A DNA stretch of 11,589 nucleotides, taken from assembly GCF_000186865.1 (NCBI RefSeq), contig NW_008705605.1, forward strand, positions 32,878-44,466, written 5' to 3'. Position 1 is the stretch's first letter; each line of letters opens with the position of its first letter. The DNA comes from Aureococcus anophagefferens (Eukaryota; Sar; Pelagophyceae; Pelagomonadales; Pelagomonadaceae). Below, in pieces: positions 1 through 8,220 of the stretch. Both the position numbers and the translations under genes were made by a program. The notes beneath the pieces were generated by a model. That model saw nothing but the letters and a program-made list of their open reading frames with translations, searched no databases and was not told where the DNA came from.

Positions 1-289
1 ACTGCACCGCAGTAATCAGCATTCTCCCCCCTGTGGTATGCCCGCGACTCGAGACAACGATGGGAAGATGACTGCTTCGTGACAAGAAGTAATTGAGAAG
101 GAGTTTCTCTGCCACGACGCTCTCGACCCCATTTTCAGCAGCAGTCGCAAAAGCGAAAACTATGATTCGTCCAGGATCCAGGACCGGGATGAGCTCCTCG
201 AGCAACGAGTCGGTCACCGAGTCCTAGCCTAGCTCGACGCGGACAACACAAGAAGATTCCAGCGCGTCTACCTTGATCAACGTGACTGC
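1..289 (-). pseudogene. Enoyl-CoA hydratase/crotonase-like domain, partial at window edge
   Basis: Directly after the HMGS C-terminus and in the same frame the minus strand reads VTLIKVDALESSCVVRVELG, one in-frame TAG, then DSVTDSLLEELIPVLDPG and later LPIVVSSRGHTTGGRMLITAV before the edge. The last block matches the crotonase pattern 'P-V-I-A-A-V-x-G-x-A-x-G-G-G', which forms the second oxyanion hole. In HMGS cassettes two crotonases follow the synthase: ECH1 dehydrates the HMG-type intermediate and ECH2 decarboxylates it. Too little is present to say which this is. Only about 10 bases separate it from the end of HMGS, so a fused HMGS-ECH polypeptide is possible. The fold call is moderate because the first oxyanion-hole loop is not clear. 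Confidence 0.55.
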
Positions 290-292
290 AGA

Positions 293-1501
293 ATGAGCTT
301 CGTAGGCACGAACGCCCATTGCACTGACACTCCTGAGATAAAAGGCTGCATCCTATCAGCACTCGTGATGTGACGGCTCGTATCCAAATCATCCATGTGT
401 CATCTCAAAAGCGCTGACGAGTAGTAGGGCGTCCTCGATTGGTGTTTGCTACCGATTACGCAGCCTGGCGAGCACATCTGAGGCGTACACGGGCGCAGCA
501 GTAGCGTCCAGTCCGAACATACTAGCGGCGCAACCAGATCCATACGCCATGCATAGGATGCGTTGATTAGCCAGGCCAGAGCCAGTCGTGAGAGCGAACG
601 ACAGCAGACTCGCGTAGACCGGGCACGTGTAGGTGGTAGCATTTTGGGCACTCATGGCAATGCCAGCCTCGACATGCTTTTGGAACAGATTCTCGTGTTG
701 CGCCTTGGTGAGTTTACCGTACATCACTTCACACATGAGTCACAGGTTCCTCTTTGAATGATAAGGAGCGTTGTTGTGGTACGCGACTAGATCGAATGTT
801 GTCAATAGATCCCGTCGACCCACCGTTTCACTAAATCAGCCCTAGCACCACATCATGGCCTCTTCGTATTGACCAGTTGCGATGTTGATGTCCATAATCG
901 CATCATTTGTGCGCCACCCGACGGGCCGATAGAAGTCCCACGAGTGCTTGATGAATGTCGCGCGCTCTCGCTGGAGCAGCAATGCTGCTTGCGACGCTAC
1001 CACCAGGGATATTGACGACACCCCAATACCAGAGATATGAGCAGGATCTGGGTGGACCGCCGGGTCGGAACAAACCACGACACCGTACGTGCCATTCCAT
1101 GCTCTGCTCTGGACCCAGTTGGTGGTACTGAACAGGGCATTTGTGCCACCATAACACGCGTTGAAAGTGTCGAGCCCTTCAACACTGTGGTGGTCGTCAG
1201 CTTCAAATAACGACATCAAGAACGACTTGGTTGACTTGCCGCGGTCCACAGCGCTTTCTGTGCCAACCTCGAGGCGCCCAACTTCAATAAAGGCCAGCTC
1301 ACACTATCAAAGTAGTCTACTTAAACTTGACAACGCTAGAGACACAGTGTCTTCATCGTCGCTGACGAAAGTGATATTTTCCTGCCCGCGCCCCATCGTG
1401 TATCTGCCGGGACTGACGTGGAATGCTTCCGCGCTTGAGGCGTTCAGGGCTAGATTAGGAGCGTAGTAGGACAAAGCGGCAATTCCAACCACATCGAGTT
1501 C
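293..1501 (-). pseudogene. HMG-CoA synthase-like domain (beta-branching type), decayed
   Basis: HMG-CoA synthases join acetyl-CoA or acetyl-ACP to a beta-ketoacyl thioester; PKS versions install beta-alkyl branches. This one spans the family's normal length of about 400 residues. Visible landmarks are LDVVGIAALSYYAP, VSPGRYTMGRGQENITFVSD, VGRLEVGTES (catalytic Glu region), DTFNACYGGTNALF (catalytic Cys at 1156-1154), WNGTYGVVVCSDPAVH, HSWDFYRPVGW, TFDLVAYHNNAP (catalytic His region) and YGSGCAASMFGL near the end, followed by FYLRSVSAMGVRAYE. At least nine in-frame stops occur, including adjacent pairs at 1309-1304 and 358-353, others at 844-842, 838-836, 742-740, 451-449 and 391-389, with no frameshift. 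A primary-metabolism HMG-CoA synthase pseudogene is the alternative, but PKS neighbours on the same strand favour the beta-branching role. Confidence 0.85.
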
Positions 1502-2235
1502 GAAAGCTTTGTCTGCGGCGTTTAATGGAGCCAATGAAGCGCCGCGTCATTGTAGGTGGATCCCGCTCGCTACAACGGTATTGTCCCAGGACGCGGCATC
1601 CACAACCAGGAAACGCACGGCGCGATCGGCGACCATCGCGCGATACAGGTGCTTTATCTGCGTATCGGCGCTCTGATGCGAATACATGTCGATTGCGAGT
1701 ATTCCTTACGGGCCACAAATCTCACCCTTATCGAAGGCCGTTGCCAACGACATTAGGAAAAATTCAGCAGACTATGTCTACGACTCTCAAGAGGTTGGAA
1801 ACTGTAACACAGCCGTGCCAAAATTATCAAACTGCAGCATGCCGAGCCCTTCGCTGCAGATGGTCCGAGTCTGCGGACCTACTGGTTGGTGAACAATCTT
1901 GGAGAACTCAGCCTGCGAACCATCCTGTAGCACCACACCACATGCGAGCACTCGAGGCTGTCATGACTACGCCACGACAGCCCAAGTATGCGCCGTAGAG
2001 TCAAAGCGACAACCAAGCACGCTGTCGTGAGTCTGTGACATGATTCAGTGATTGAAGCGAACGTCACCAAGAGATGCACGCAGTCCATCGCCTACCAGCG
2101 ACAAAAGGACTGTATATGCACACGTTGTATTGACGTCGATATGCAAGTTCGTACGTAGTAACTTCACAAAACCTTTCGCTTGAACAACCGGTTCTAAATC
2201 TAGGTTCAATCTCTTGGTGATCCCTTTTAATCATA
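1502..2235 (-). other. Unassigned decayed coding stretch between KS2 and HMGS
   Basis: From about 2038 to 1502 the frame shared with the HMGS domain has protein-like segments (for example GLGMLQFDNFGTAVLQF, SAEFFLMSLATAFDKG and RAVRFLVVDAASWDNTVV) broken by stops, including three close together near 1785-1770 and one near 1711. The first two segments loosely recall the start of a crotonase fold, but the oxyanion-hole glycines are not visible, so I do not assign it. From 2235 to about 2040 no frame is convincing. The change from the KS2 frame to the HMGS frame happens here, which could be a gene boundary or the only frameshift of the block. Confidence 0.35.
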
Positions 2236-3576
2236 TCAGTCACCTGCCCGCGCGATAACGTGAAGACGCCACCTTGCTGTCTTGAGAATGTTCTGCGAAG
2301 TATCCAATTGTCTCGACAATACGCCATGCGCGATGATGCCGCTCCATCCAAATGAGCTCACTCCGCCACTATCGTGTAATGCCAGTTGGACGGTCGCATC
2401 TTGCAAGCCTGGACTAGCTTCAGAGAGAATGGCCAAATCAGCGTGTCAAACTTGCTATACTTGTGGATTTACGCAGCGAGTCTGCGCATTTGGCGGTCCA
2501 ACCTCCTGTTGTAACAAGGTCAAGACCTTCAGAGTCCCAGAAACACCTGCCATTGATTCCGTATGCCCAACGTTGGCCTTAATCCCACATGCGAAGCATT
2601 TGCTGCCCTGGTCTAAAAGGACCGATGACACCGCACCAACTTCGATTGGATCACCCAAGGCTGTGCCTGTGCCATGAGCTTCGAGGAAACGTTCAGTTCC
2701 AGCGCCAGCATCATTCAAAGAGGCTCGGATAAGCAGCTGTTGCGACATCCCGTTCAACGCCGTGAAACTTGCACTCTGGCCATTGTGTCGGGCGGAAGAG
2801 CCTCGAACATTTACTTTGGACCGAATCTATCCAACCAGCATAGCACCGCAACCTTCTCCGCGAAGATACCCATCCGCCCGCGCATCAAAGGTGTGGCATC
2901 GACCACGAGCAGATAACATTCCTATCAGGGCGGGTCCGGAGTGCCACGGGAACATGACGATAATAGAGTTGGGGCCTGAGACCAGCGCCGTGGGACACTC
3001 CGATTGCTGAATACATCATCGGCCAACATGCAACGCTACCAGGCTCGAAGAGCACGCGGTGTCAAAGACAACACACGGCCCTCGCATTGCAAATGCGTAG
3101 GAAATGCGCGCCCCGGCGGCAGAATAGCTTATACCAGTCATGTCGTAGGGCCCTGGGACGGTCGGTAATATCGATTCTGCATCCATGTTCATCATGCCCG
3201 TAAACGTGCCAGTATCTGAGTCAAACAGAGAGGATCGGCCAAATCCTCCCCGGTGAAACGCATCATATCCAGTTTCAAGAAGCATCCGCTGTTGTGGTTC
3301 AAGCGAAGTTGCCTCTGCTGGACTAATGCGAAACATGATGTTATCGAATTTTTTGTATACCAGAAAAGATCCATAGCGCACACGCAAACGTGCATCCTCC
3401 GTGAAACCACGCACATCTACTGCATCGATATCCCATCTATCAAGGGGGACGCACTTGCCCGTGTCACAACCTGCAAGCGAGAAGCCCTCGACGTCTCCAG
3501 TTTGGCACAAATGGTCGACGAGTGGGAGAGTCAGGGCGTAGGACAACACTTGTGCGGCGCTAGAGATACAATCCAT
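2236..3576 (-). pseudogene. Ketosynthase domain KS2, catalytic triad intact, four stops
   Basis: This is a full-length ketosynthase following the twin ACPs. Ordered motifs are VPLDRWDIDA, VRYGSFLVYKKFDN, RISPAEATSLEPQQRMLLE, the nucleophile motif FDTACSSSLVALH (Cys 3054-3052), [49 protein letters not shown] (His 2676-2674), GIKANVGHTESMAG (His 2565-2563), and VSSFGWSGIIAHGVL at the end. In-frame stops are at 3018-3016, 2829-2827, 2457-2455 and 2448-2446. It is less damaged than KS1. In the trans-AT scheme a KS placed after a tandem ACP would accept the (possibly beta-branched) intermediate into the next module. After about 2236 this frame fills with stops and homology ends. Confidence 0.92.
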
Positions 3577-3585
3577 GAGCTCTCA

Positions 3586-3840
3586 TACTCGTGCGTGGCT
3601 CAGGTTTCCGTCTTGGTTTGGCAAAGCCACGTGATGTACAAGAAAACTAGTCACGCCGCTTGCGGTCGGATAATCAAACAGGGCTGTAGGCTGCAGATCT
3701 GCGCTTAGTTGACTATTCAGTTTTTCGACTAGCTCAGTAGCACCGAGTGAATCAAGTCCTGCGCCCATCAATGGAACATCATCAAGAACGGCAGTCCCAA
3801 GCAGCTGCTGAATCGTATCGCGCACTGTGTCTAAAACAGG
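3586..3840 (-). pseudogene. Acyl carrier protein domain, ACP3 (second of twin)
   Basis: This is the best preserved carrier. Residues run DTIQQLLGTAVLDDVPLMGA, then GLDSLGATELVEKLNSQL, LQPTALFDYPTASGVTSFLV, with the serine at 3750-3748 and no stop inside the domain. It is very similar to ACP2 around the serine (both GLDSLGATEL), consistent with duplication, though synonymous positions differ (GGT-TTG-GAC against GGA-CTT-GAT), so the copy is old or both copies were long maintained. A TGA at 3585-3583 separates it from KS2 in the same frame. Confidence 0.88.
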
Positions 3841-3849
3841 TTACCTCCG

Positions 3850-4080
3850 CTCACCATTGGCTGGCCCAGCAGCAGGCTAGCAGTGGTCTTATAGATATTC
3901 TGACACACTGGCAAGACTAGGGTAGTCAAACATGACGGTTGCGGGCAGCTGAGTGTTGAGATCGACACTCAGACTCTGGCTGAGCTCCGTCGCGCCAAGA
4001 GAGTCCAAACCTGCCGCCATAAGAGGTGCGTCTGGCTGCACCTCCGTGCCTAGGAGTCAAAGTACGGCAGAATTGACAGT
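3850..4080 (-). pseudogene. Acyl carrier protein domain, ACP2 (first of twin)
   Basis: The core reads QPDAPLMAAGLDSLGATELSQSL followed closely by LPATVMFDYPSLASVSEYL, a textbook ACP helix II and FDYP region. The phosphopantetheine serine is at 4002-4000. There is an in-frame TGA just before the core (4059-4057), and stops follow the domain at 3891-3889, 3879-3877 and 3843-3841. ACP3 follows after a short linker, making a tandem pair. Tandem ACPs are typical of beta-branching modules in trans-AT PKSs, but the Trp six residues after the serine that flags many branching ACPs is not present here (Leu instead). Confidence 0.85.
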
Positions 4081-4440
4081 AGTGAATACGTGATCATCGG
4101 GCATGCTTGTCTATCACATGTTCTAGAAGGCAGTGACAACTCAACTTAAAACATGGCTTGTCCGCAAATTTAGGCTTTGCAGTGGCAGCTGAGAGAGACT
4201 GAGTAATTGCATCCCTGGCAACGGGATTGATGGTGCTCCGCAAACTATTTATTGAGTGTAGTCCGCCGCAATTGGTGAGATTTCCAATTTCAAGGATACA
4301 GGCTTTTAAATGCCACCAGAGTGGGTGACATAGCGCACCACCAGTCGGAGCATATTCAATTTCTTCGAGGGTCAATTTTGAGTAAGCTCCAAGGCTTGCT
4401 CGCATGCTCTTGGTACGGGCGTCGAAGATTGATCGATGTT
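4081..4440 (-). other. Inter-domain spacer, no domain recognised
   Basis: About 120 codons separate the DH remnant from ACP2. In the shared PKS frame there are stops near 4374, 4308, 4251, 4143 and a cluster at 4125-4109, and no family motif is visible. The length is too short for a ketoreductase, enoyl reductase or methyltransferase domain. An alternative frame stays open from 4405 to 4094 but resembles nothing I know. It most likely represents a flexible linker that has drifted further than the folded domains. Confidence 0.4.
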
Positions 4441-5040
4441 CGTGGATTCACTATGAGGAAAAAGCTTCCACAAAAAGTGGTGCGCACTCAGGCGCATGTC
4501 GGAAGTGCCTTTTTTGCAAGCAAGAATGAAGGTTTAATCTTTTTAAGCATTAGAAACATGTATTTCAATGTTCGTTGCCCAAGCCACCATCCATTTTTGT
4601 TCATGGTTCTACGTAACGTTGAGGACCACCAACCTAATACCTGCCGGAACGAAGGTTCTCAAGGATTGCGATTACTATACGCAAGCAGAAGTCTCCGCCT
4701 AGGATTTTAGTGGACAAAATATGGCTCGACACTCCCGATTTTTTGATTTCAATCCAACTCTCGGCCACACAGTTCGATCTGAATCTCATAGCTCCAAGGT
4801 TGCGCATACATCAAAAGAAATGTCAGAGGTCCCGCTCTAGCGTCCGATTTCGATTCGTCCACGAATTGATTCGGTGTGACTCATCATCACCTACCCCAAC
4901 CGAGGCAACACGCAAGGTCGCAGAAATGCCACACTCGCAAGCGCTTGTTTATTGGTGCTAGCAAAGGTCATTTCTGAGTATCCGACAGCGGGAAATAGAA
5001 CCTTTCGCGCAACGACGTGATCAGAAAACAATGAAAGTAT
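4441..5040 (-). pseudogene. Dehydratase (DH, double hot-dog) domain, eroded
   Basis: Just after KS1 and in the same frame, the minus strand reads SDHVVARKVLFPAVGYSEM. This matches the N-terminal hot-dog motif of PKS dehydratases (family pattern D-H-x-x-x-G-x-x-x-x-P). The catalytic His (5019-5017) and the Pro remain, but the Gly is Arg. Further on come RPCVLPRLG (family RPFVLPE.G), TSDISFDVCA, and TFVPAGIRLVVL (family VPvG.rrVrL), then a Trp-rich strand. The second catalytic Asp (usually in a LDAALQ-like motif) cannot be recognised; the likely place holds a TAG at 4701-4699. Nine or so stops lie between 4893 and 4534. In life it would have dehydrated a beta-hydroxyacyl chain. It is weaker than the KS calls but rests on several ordered motifs. 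Confidence 0.68.
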
Positions 5041-5181
5041 TGTCGGTGACAACCTTCCGCGCCGTGCTCTGCAAGAAGTGACTGTTGTGATTTCTCAATT
5101 ATCTCAGAAAGCCAACCTCATCACTTTGACAATGCTAGGAGCACGAGTTTAAAGGCGAAATAATGAAATTAGTGATTCGGT

Positions 5182-6429
5182 CTAACAGGCCGACAAGCAA
5201 CGCGTTTCACTTATATAAAACACTCCATGGGCGATCGTCCCGCTGTACCCAAACGAGCTCAATCGACTCATGGTAGGGCGGCCCAATGGCACTACGTCAG
5301 CTGGAAAACAGAACAGGTCGAGCTCCAACGACCCAAGATGCGAATTAAGATAACGCAAGGCACACAACTGAACGTTTGTGGACGGAAGAGAAATCAGAGA
5401 CGCCAACCCCGCAACCGCAGCAGTCGCCTCCAAATGCCCGACATTGCTCTTAATGGTTCGGCAGTGCACCTGAGCACCATAGAGCGCGCTCACGGCCGCT
5501 CCGACTTCAATAGGATCGCCAAGCGCAGTGCCCGTTCCATGGGCTTCGAGTGTGATACTACTGGCCCCAGCGCAACCAGCGGCTCAGAGCAAGGAACGCT
5601 AGGAGGCCCCGTTTGGGGCAGTGAGGCTCGCGCTTGGGCCGTCTTATCGAACGGCAGTCGAGCGAATCTAATGCGCAATTTCACTACCGGCAGATTCACA
5701 GATAAATCCGACGCAGCCTTCGCCACGACAGTATCCATCAGCGCGGCTGTCAAAGGAGTGGCATCGGCCGCGATTCGACAGCATGCCAGCTACACTGAAT
5801 GCGGCATACATGTCTTGTTCGAGGACGCCTCCCGCGGCGACGCACGCTTGTTCGCACTCCGTTCACATCAACCCTACCGTTGCGAGATATGCGGCAACGA
5901 GAGAGGCCGAACACGCGGAATCGACGGGGAAACAAGGGCCGGTGAGGCCGAGCACGTAAGAAATGCGGCCCGATGCTATCGACGCTGAATTTGCCGTCCC
6001 GTCGTAGAGGCTCACGTTTGAGTCTAGCCTCACACTGGAGGGGTCAGAAGAAGGACCGCCCGGCAAAATGGTAAATATACCCACGTAAACCCCCGCGAGC
6101 TTGTAAGCCAGCAAAGAGCGCTCGCTGCCACGCGACACAAAGGATGCGAGCGAAAGTTCAAGCAGCTGTAGCTGCACGGGATTGACCGTGCGAGATTCCG
6201 ATTTCGACATATTCCAGCTGGCCTATTGGACGCAAATGGCGCTTGATAGAAAGCTCCCATACGACGCAGATATGGGAAGTCGATTATGATTAGTATCTCA
6301 GTAAAGCGCTCAATCATGGGGGACACTCGCATTGGTGATCTCACAACACGCGAGAAACTTGCGCCAGCCCTGAGCAGTCCGTGCGGGCGGAAGATGAAAT
6401 AACTGCCCATCAAAGAATATTCGCATCTT
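5182..6429 (-). pseudogene. Ketosynthase domain KS1 with eight in-frame stops
   Basis: This is a beta-ketoacyl synthase domain of about 410 residues, the normal family length. The motifs come in order: an eroded N-terminus, NPVQLQLLELS (the family's DPQQRLLLE), the nucleophile motif VDSACSASLVAA with Cys at 5913-5911, GRCHSFDSRADGYCRGEGC, GPSASLTAPNG, EAHGTGTALGDPIEVGA (His 5541-5539), IKSNVGHLEATAAVAG (His 5436-5434) and SSFGYSGTIAH at the C-terminus. The whole Cys-His-His triad is kept, so it is not a Cys-to-Ser decarboxylating KS. In-frame stops fall at 6312-6310, 6300-6298, 6225-6223, 5865-5863, 5670-5668, 5646-5644, 5601-5599 and 5586-5584. No indel is needed to read it through. It is the most stop-rich of the two KS domains. 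The long plus-strand open frame over it is only an antisense shadow. Confidence 0.88.
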
Positions 6430-6480
6430 GTATTCAGATCTTTGAGGGTTTAGCGTCAAGGCGGTCATATTGAGCGAAGC

Positions 6481-6720
6481 AGGCTCAGTACTCTCGAGTA
6501 GACAGTGCAAAGCAATAGCTGCCTGGCGACCAGTGGGATTATTCAGCAGAAACACGAGGGGTAGGTTGATTGAAAATGATTGCGAAAGTTTTTCCGTAAG
6601 TGCGGTCAAACCCGCTGAAGTCAATCCAGCTGCCATGAGTGGCGTGTCGATAGCATCCAACGCCCCAGTGCATTGTCCTTCCAGGAGTGCCCGAAATGTT
6701 GGATTCGTGAGAATTGATAA
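6481..6720 (-). pseudogene. Acyl carrier protein domain, ACP1
   Basis: This is a phosphopantetheine carrier domain of about 80 residues at the upstream end of the recognisable PKS. It reads ...DTPLMAAGLTSAGLTALTEKL, followed by a hydrophobic patch and NNPTGRQAA, the usual ACP helix II and 'F-D-x-P-T' region. The attachment serine (codon 6618-6616) is present, but the Asp that normally precedes it in the D-S motif is Thr, and the usual 'FDYPT' has become LLNNPT. Compared with the two downstream ACPs it is clearly more eroded. It runs directly, in the same frame and without an internal stop, into the N-terminus of KS1. The nearest upstream in-frame stop is a TAG after 'VYYSMV' near 6786. Confidence 0.72.
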
Positions 6721-7100
6721 ACCATGGTCGTTTCGGTCGCATCTGGCGTTTTTGAATGTGGTTGCCTCGTCGATATCGCATTCCTATACCATCGAGTAGT
6801 ACACAGCCATGGCAGCAGGGCAGCTCCCTGGAAGATCTAAAACGCGCTCGTTAGAACTAGCTGTCGCTTACTCAGCTCATGAACAGATTCGATCGATCAA
6901 CCCGTAGTACTTTCTGGGAACTCAACCCGAGAGAATCAAGTCGTAAATCACTTCCAATGCCGCTGTGAAGCCTGATGTTTCGTACGCAACACACTCTTGT
7001 TACCAGGAGTCGAGGTCGCACAAATAGATGATTCCAAACAAGACCCACGCACCGTGTCAAAAGGGCTAAGTTGTGTCGTAATCGCAAACATCACCGAGGA
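6721..7100 (-). other. Upstream continuation of the PKS frame, unassigned
   Basis: Upstream of ACP1 the same minus-strand frame still gives protein-like segments such as AYETSGFTAALEVIYDLILSG and NERVLDLPGSCPAAMAV, interrupted by TAA, TAG and TGA codons. I cannot match these to a PKS domain; the second faintly recalls a methyltransferase SAM-binding motif, but the rest of that fold is missing before ACP1. Beyond about 7090 stops become frequent and no protein-like signal remains, so the recognisable relic ends here. Confidence 0.3.
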
Positions 7101-7683
7101 GCAAAGGCGGTAATGGGGTTGAACGTCACTCACGAGGTTTCAGTCAAGTAGTATCCCATCTAGCACCGTCTTCGTGAGGTCCAAGTTCTTCTTTGATTTC
7201 TAGTAGGAACAGGTTCTCTGGATACTCCGCTTCTCAAACCGTGTGATCAGCGACGGGACACTTGGCCTCGCACACATTCGAATCTTCCATCTTTCCGTCA
7301 GGTTGCGCGGATCACATCCCACCGTCCATTTGCTGGATCCCCGCGCGAGCTAAACGACTCGCAAAAGTGGACTTCATTGTTCTCTTTTAAAAACTCGAAA
7401 TCCGTTGATCGACAATTGTGGAGGAAAGTTAAAATGCAACAATTCCGATCCAAGCCCGAAGCGAGATATGAGCTGAGGAAGGTTAAAAATCGTTAAAATG
7501 GCCATGTAAACCACAACTTTGGAGGTCTCGTTCTCGGCCCCATGGCCACCGATTCCTTTGGTTCTTGTTGCATCTGAAAGAAGAGAAAGAAAGAAGAAGA
7601 TACCACGGGTAGATACAATACTAGCATGATAGTAGTAGGATAGTAGTAAAGTAGCGTACTGTACCGTATCCGCGTATCCTCAT

Positions 7684-7786
7684 ACAAAAGATACCAGTGA
7701 GCAACTAAGCTGGCATATATCCACTGCACTGTGAACCTCAAGCTAGTAAGAGAAGTATACCTTGAAGGGACAATACCCGCTACAGT
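7684..7786 (+). repeat. 103-bp direct repeat, copy 1
   Basis: This segment, beginning ACAAAAGATAC and ending CCCGCTACAGT, recurs 138 bp downstream with about ten mismatches and no gap (about 90% identity by eye). Most differences are transitions. Its function is unknown; it could be the remains of a larger duplicated or mobile sequence. Confidence 0.9.
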
Positions 7787-7821
7787 TTCACCTGACTTGC
7801 ACTGTGACTGGGACTCGCGGC

Positions 7822-7924
7822 ACAAAAGATACAAGTAAGCGACTGGGCTGGTATATATCCACTGCACTGTGAACCTCAAGTTAGTAAGAGAATTATACCT
7901 TGAAGGGGCAATTCCCGCTACAGT
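7822..7924 (+). repeat. 103-bp direct repeat, copy 2
   Basis: Second copy of the 103-bp unit at 7684, in the same orientation, with the same ends and about ten substitutions. The 35 bases between the copies are not clearly related to the bases before copy 1, so the true unit may be only the 103-bp core. Confidence 0.9.
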
Positions 7925-8188
7925 GACGCCTCAGGCTCTAATGACGATCATCTCCGAGTCCACGGCTCGTTCCCCGGGAGACAACAGACAATGAGCAACC
8001 AGTACCCTAACTAGGATTACATGCTCCCTTGATACCCCCCGTCTTCGTACATTATAATAACCTCGCTGACAGTTTGTCTGCGCGGTACCGTGCCCGAGTC
8101 TACTCGTGAGAGCATCGATAACAACATTTCTAGGCGATAAACTTGACGAATTCTCCAGACGATGCTAGTAGGGCAGCCCGGGCGCGCG

Positions 8189-8220
8189 CCCACCCCTAGG
8201 AGGTAGCTTAAGGGGGTGGG
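8189..8220. repeat. GC-rich inverted repeat / hairpin
   Basis: CCCACCCCT (8189-8197) faces AGGGGGTGGG (8211-8220) across a 13-base loop, pairing with one bulged G. It could form a stable hairpin or, on the G-rich strand, contribute to a quadruplex. No gene reads into it that I can identify. Confidence 0.5.

Larger units (their letters stand above)
2236..6840 (-). pseudogene. Decayed AT-less modular polyketide synthase, one frame with many stops
   Basis: The minus strand read in one fixed frame over 4.6 kb gives, in order, ACP-KS-DH-spacer-ACP-ACP-KS. Such an enzyme would extend a carrier-bound acyl chain by decarboxylative Claisen condensation (KS), dehydrate the beta-hydroxyl (DH), and hold intermediates on phosphopantetheine arms (ACP). 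No acyltransferase lies between KS1 and DH (only about 140 bases separate them), and no ketoreductase fits before the twin ACPs, so extender units would have come from a separate AT (trans-AT type). I count about 38 in-frame TAA, TAG and TGA codons but no frameshift inside or between the recognisable domains. I therefore call it a pseudogene. Standard translation would stop after at most about 190 residues. Individual domains are listed separately. Recoding or readthrough cannot be fully excluded from sequence alone. Confidence 0.8.

Noticed and set aside
5490..5753. Separate 87-codon minus-strand gene in the KS1 region
   Set aside because: It is an off-frame reading of KS1; the true KS frame gives GRCHSFDSRADGYCRGEGC and GPSASLTAPNG there, with stops.
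5911..5913. KS1 as a decarboxylating KS-zero of an HMGS cassette
   Set aside because: Those enzymes usually have the active-site Cys replaced by Ser; here the Cys codon is kept.
5227..5988. 253-codon open frame on the plus strand
   Set aside because: It lies antisense to the KS1 relic, where the minus strand shows ordered ketosynthase motifs. Its own product is arginine-rich with no recognisable family.
2236..6840. Stops explained by introns
   Set aside because: Domain lengths are normal and motifs are continuous across the stops, so no sequence needs to be removed.
7493..7879. 128-codon minus-strand frame
   Set aside because: It crosses the 103-bp repeat pair and has a repeated, low-similarity product; no homology signal.
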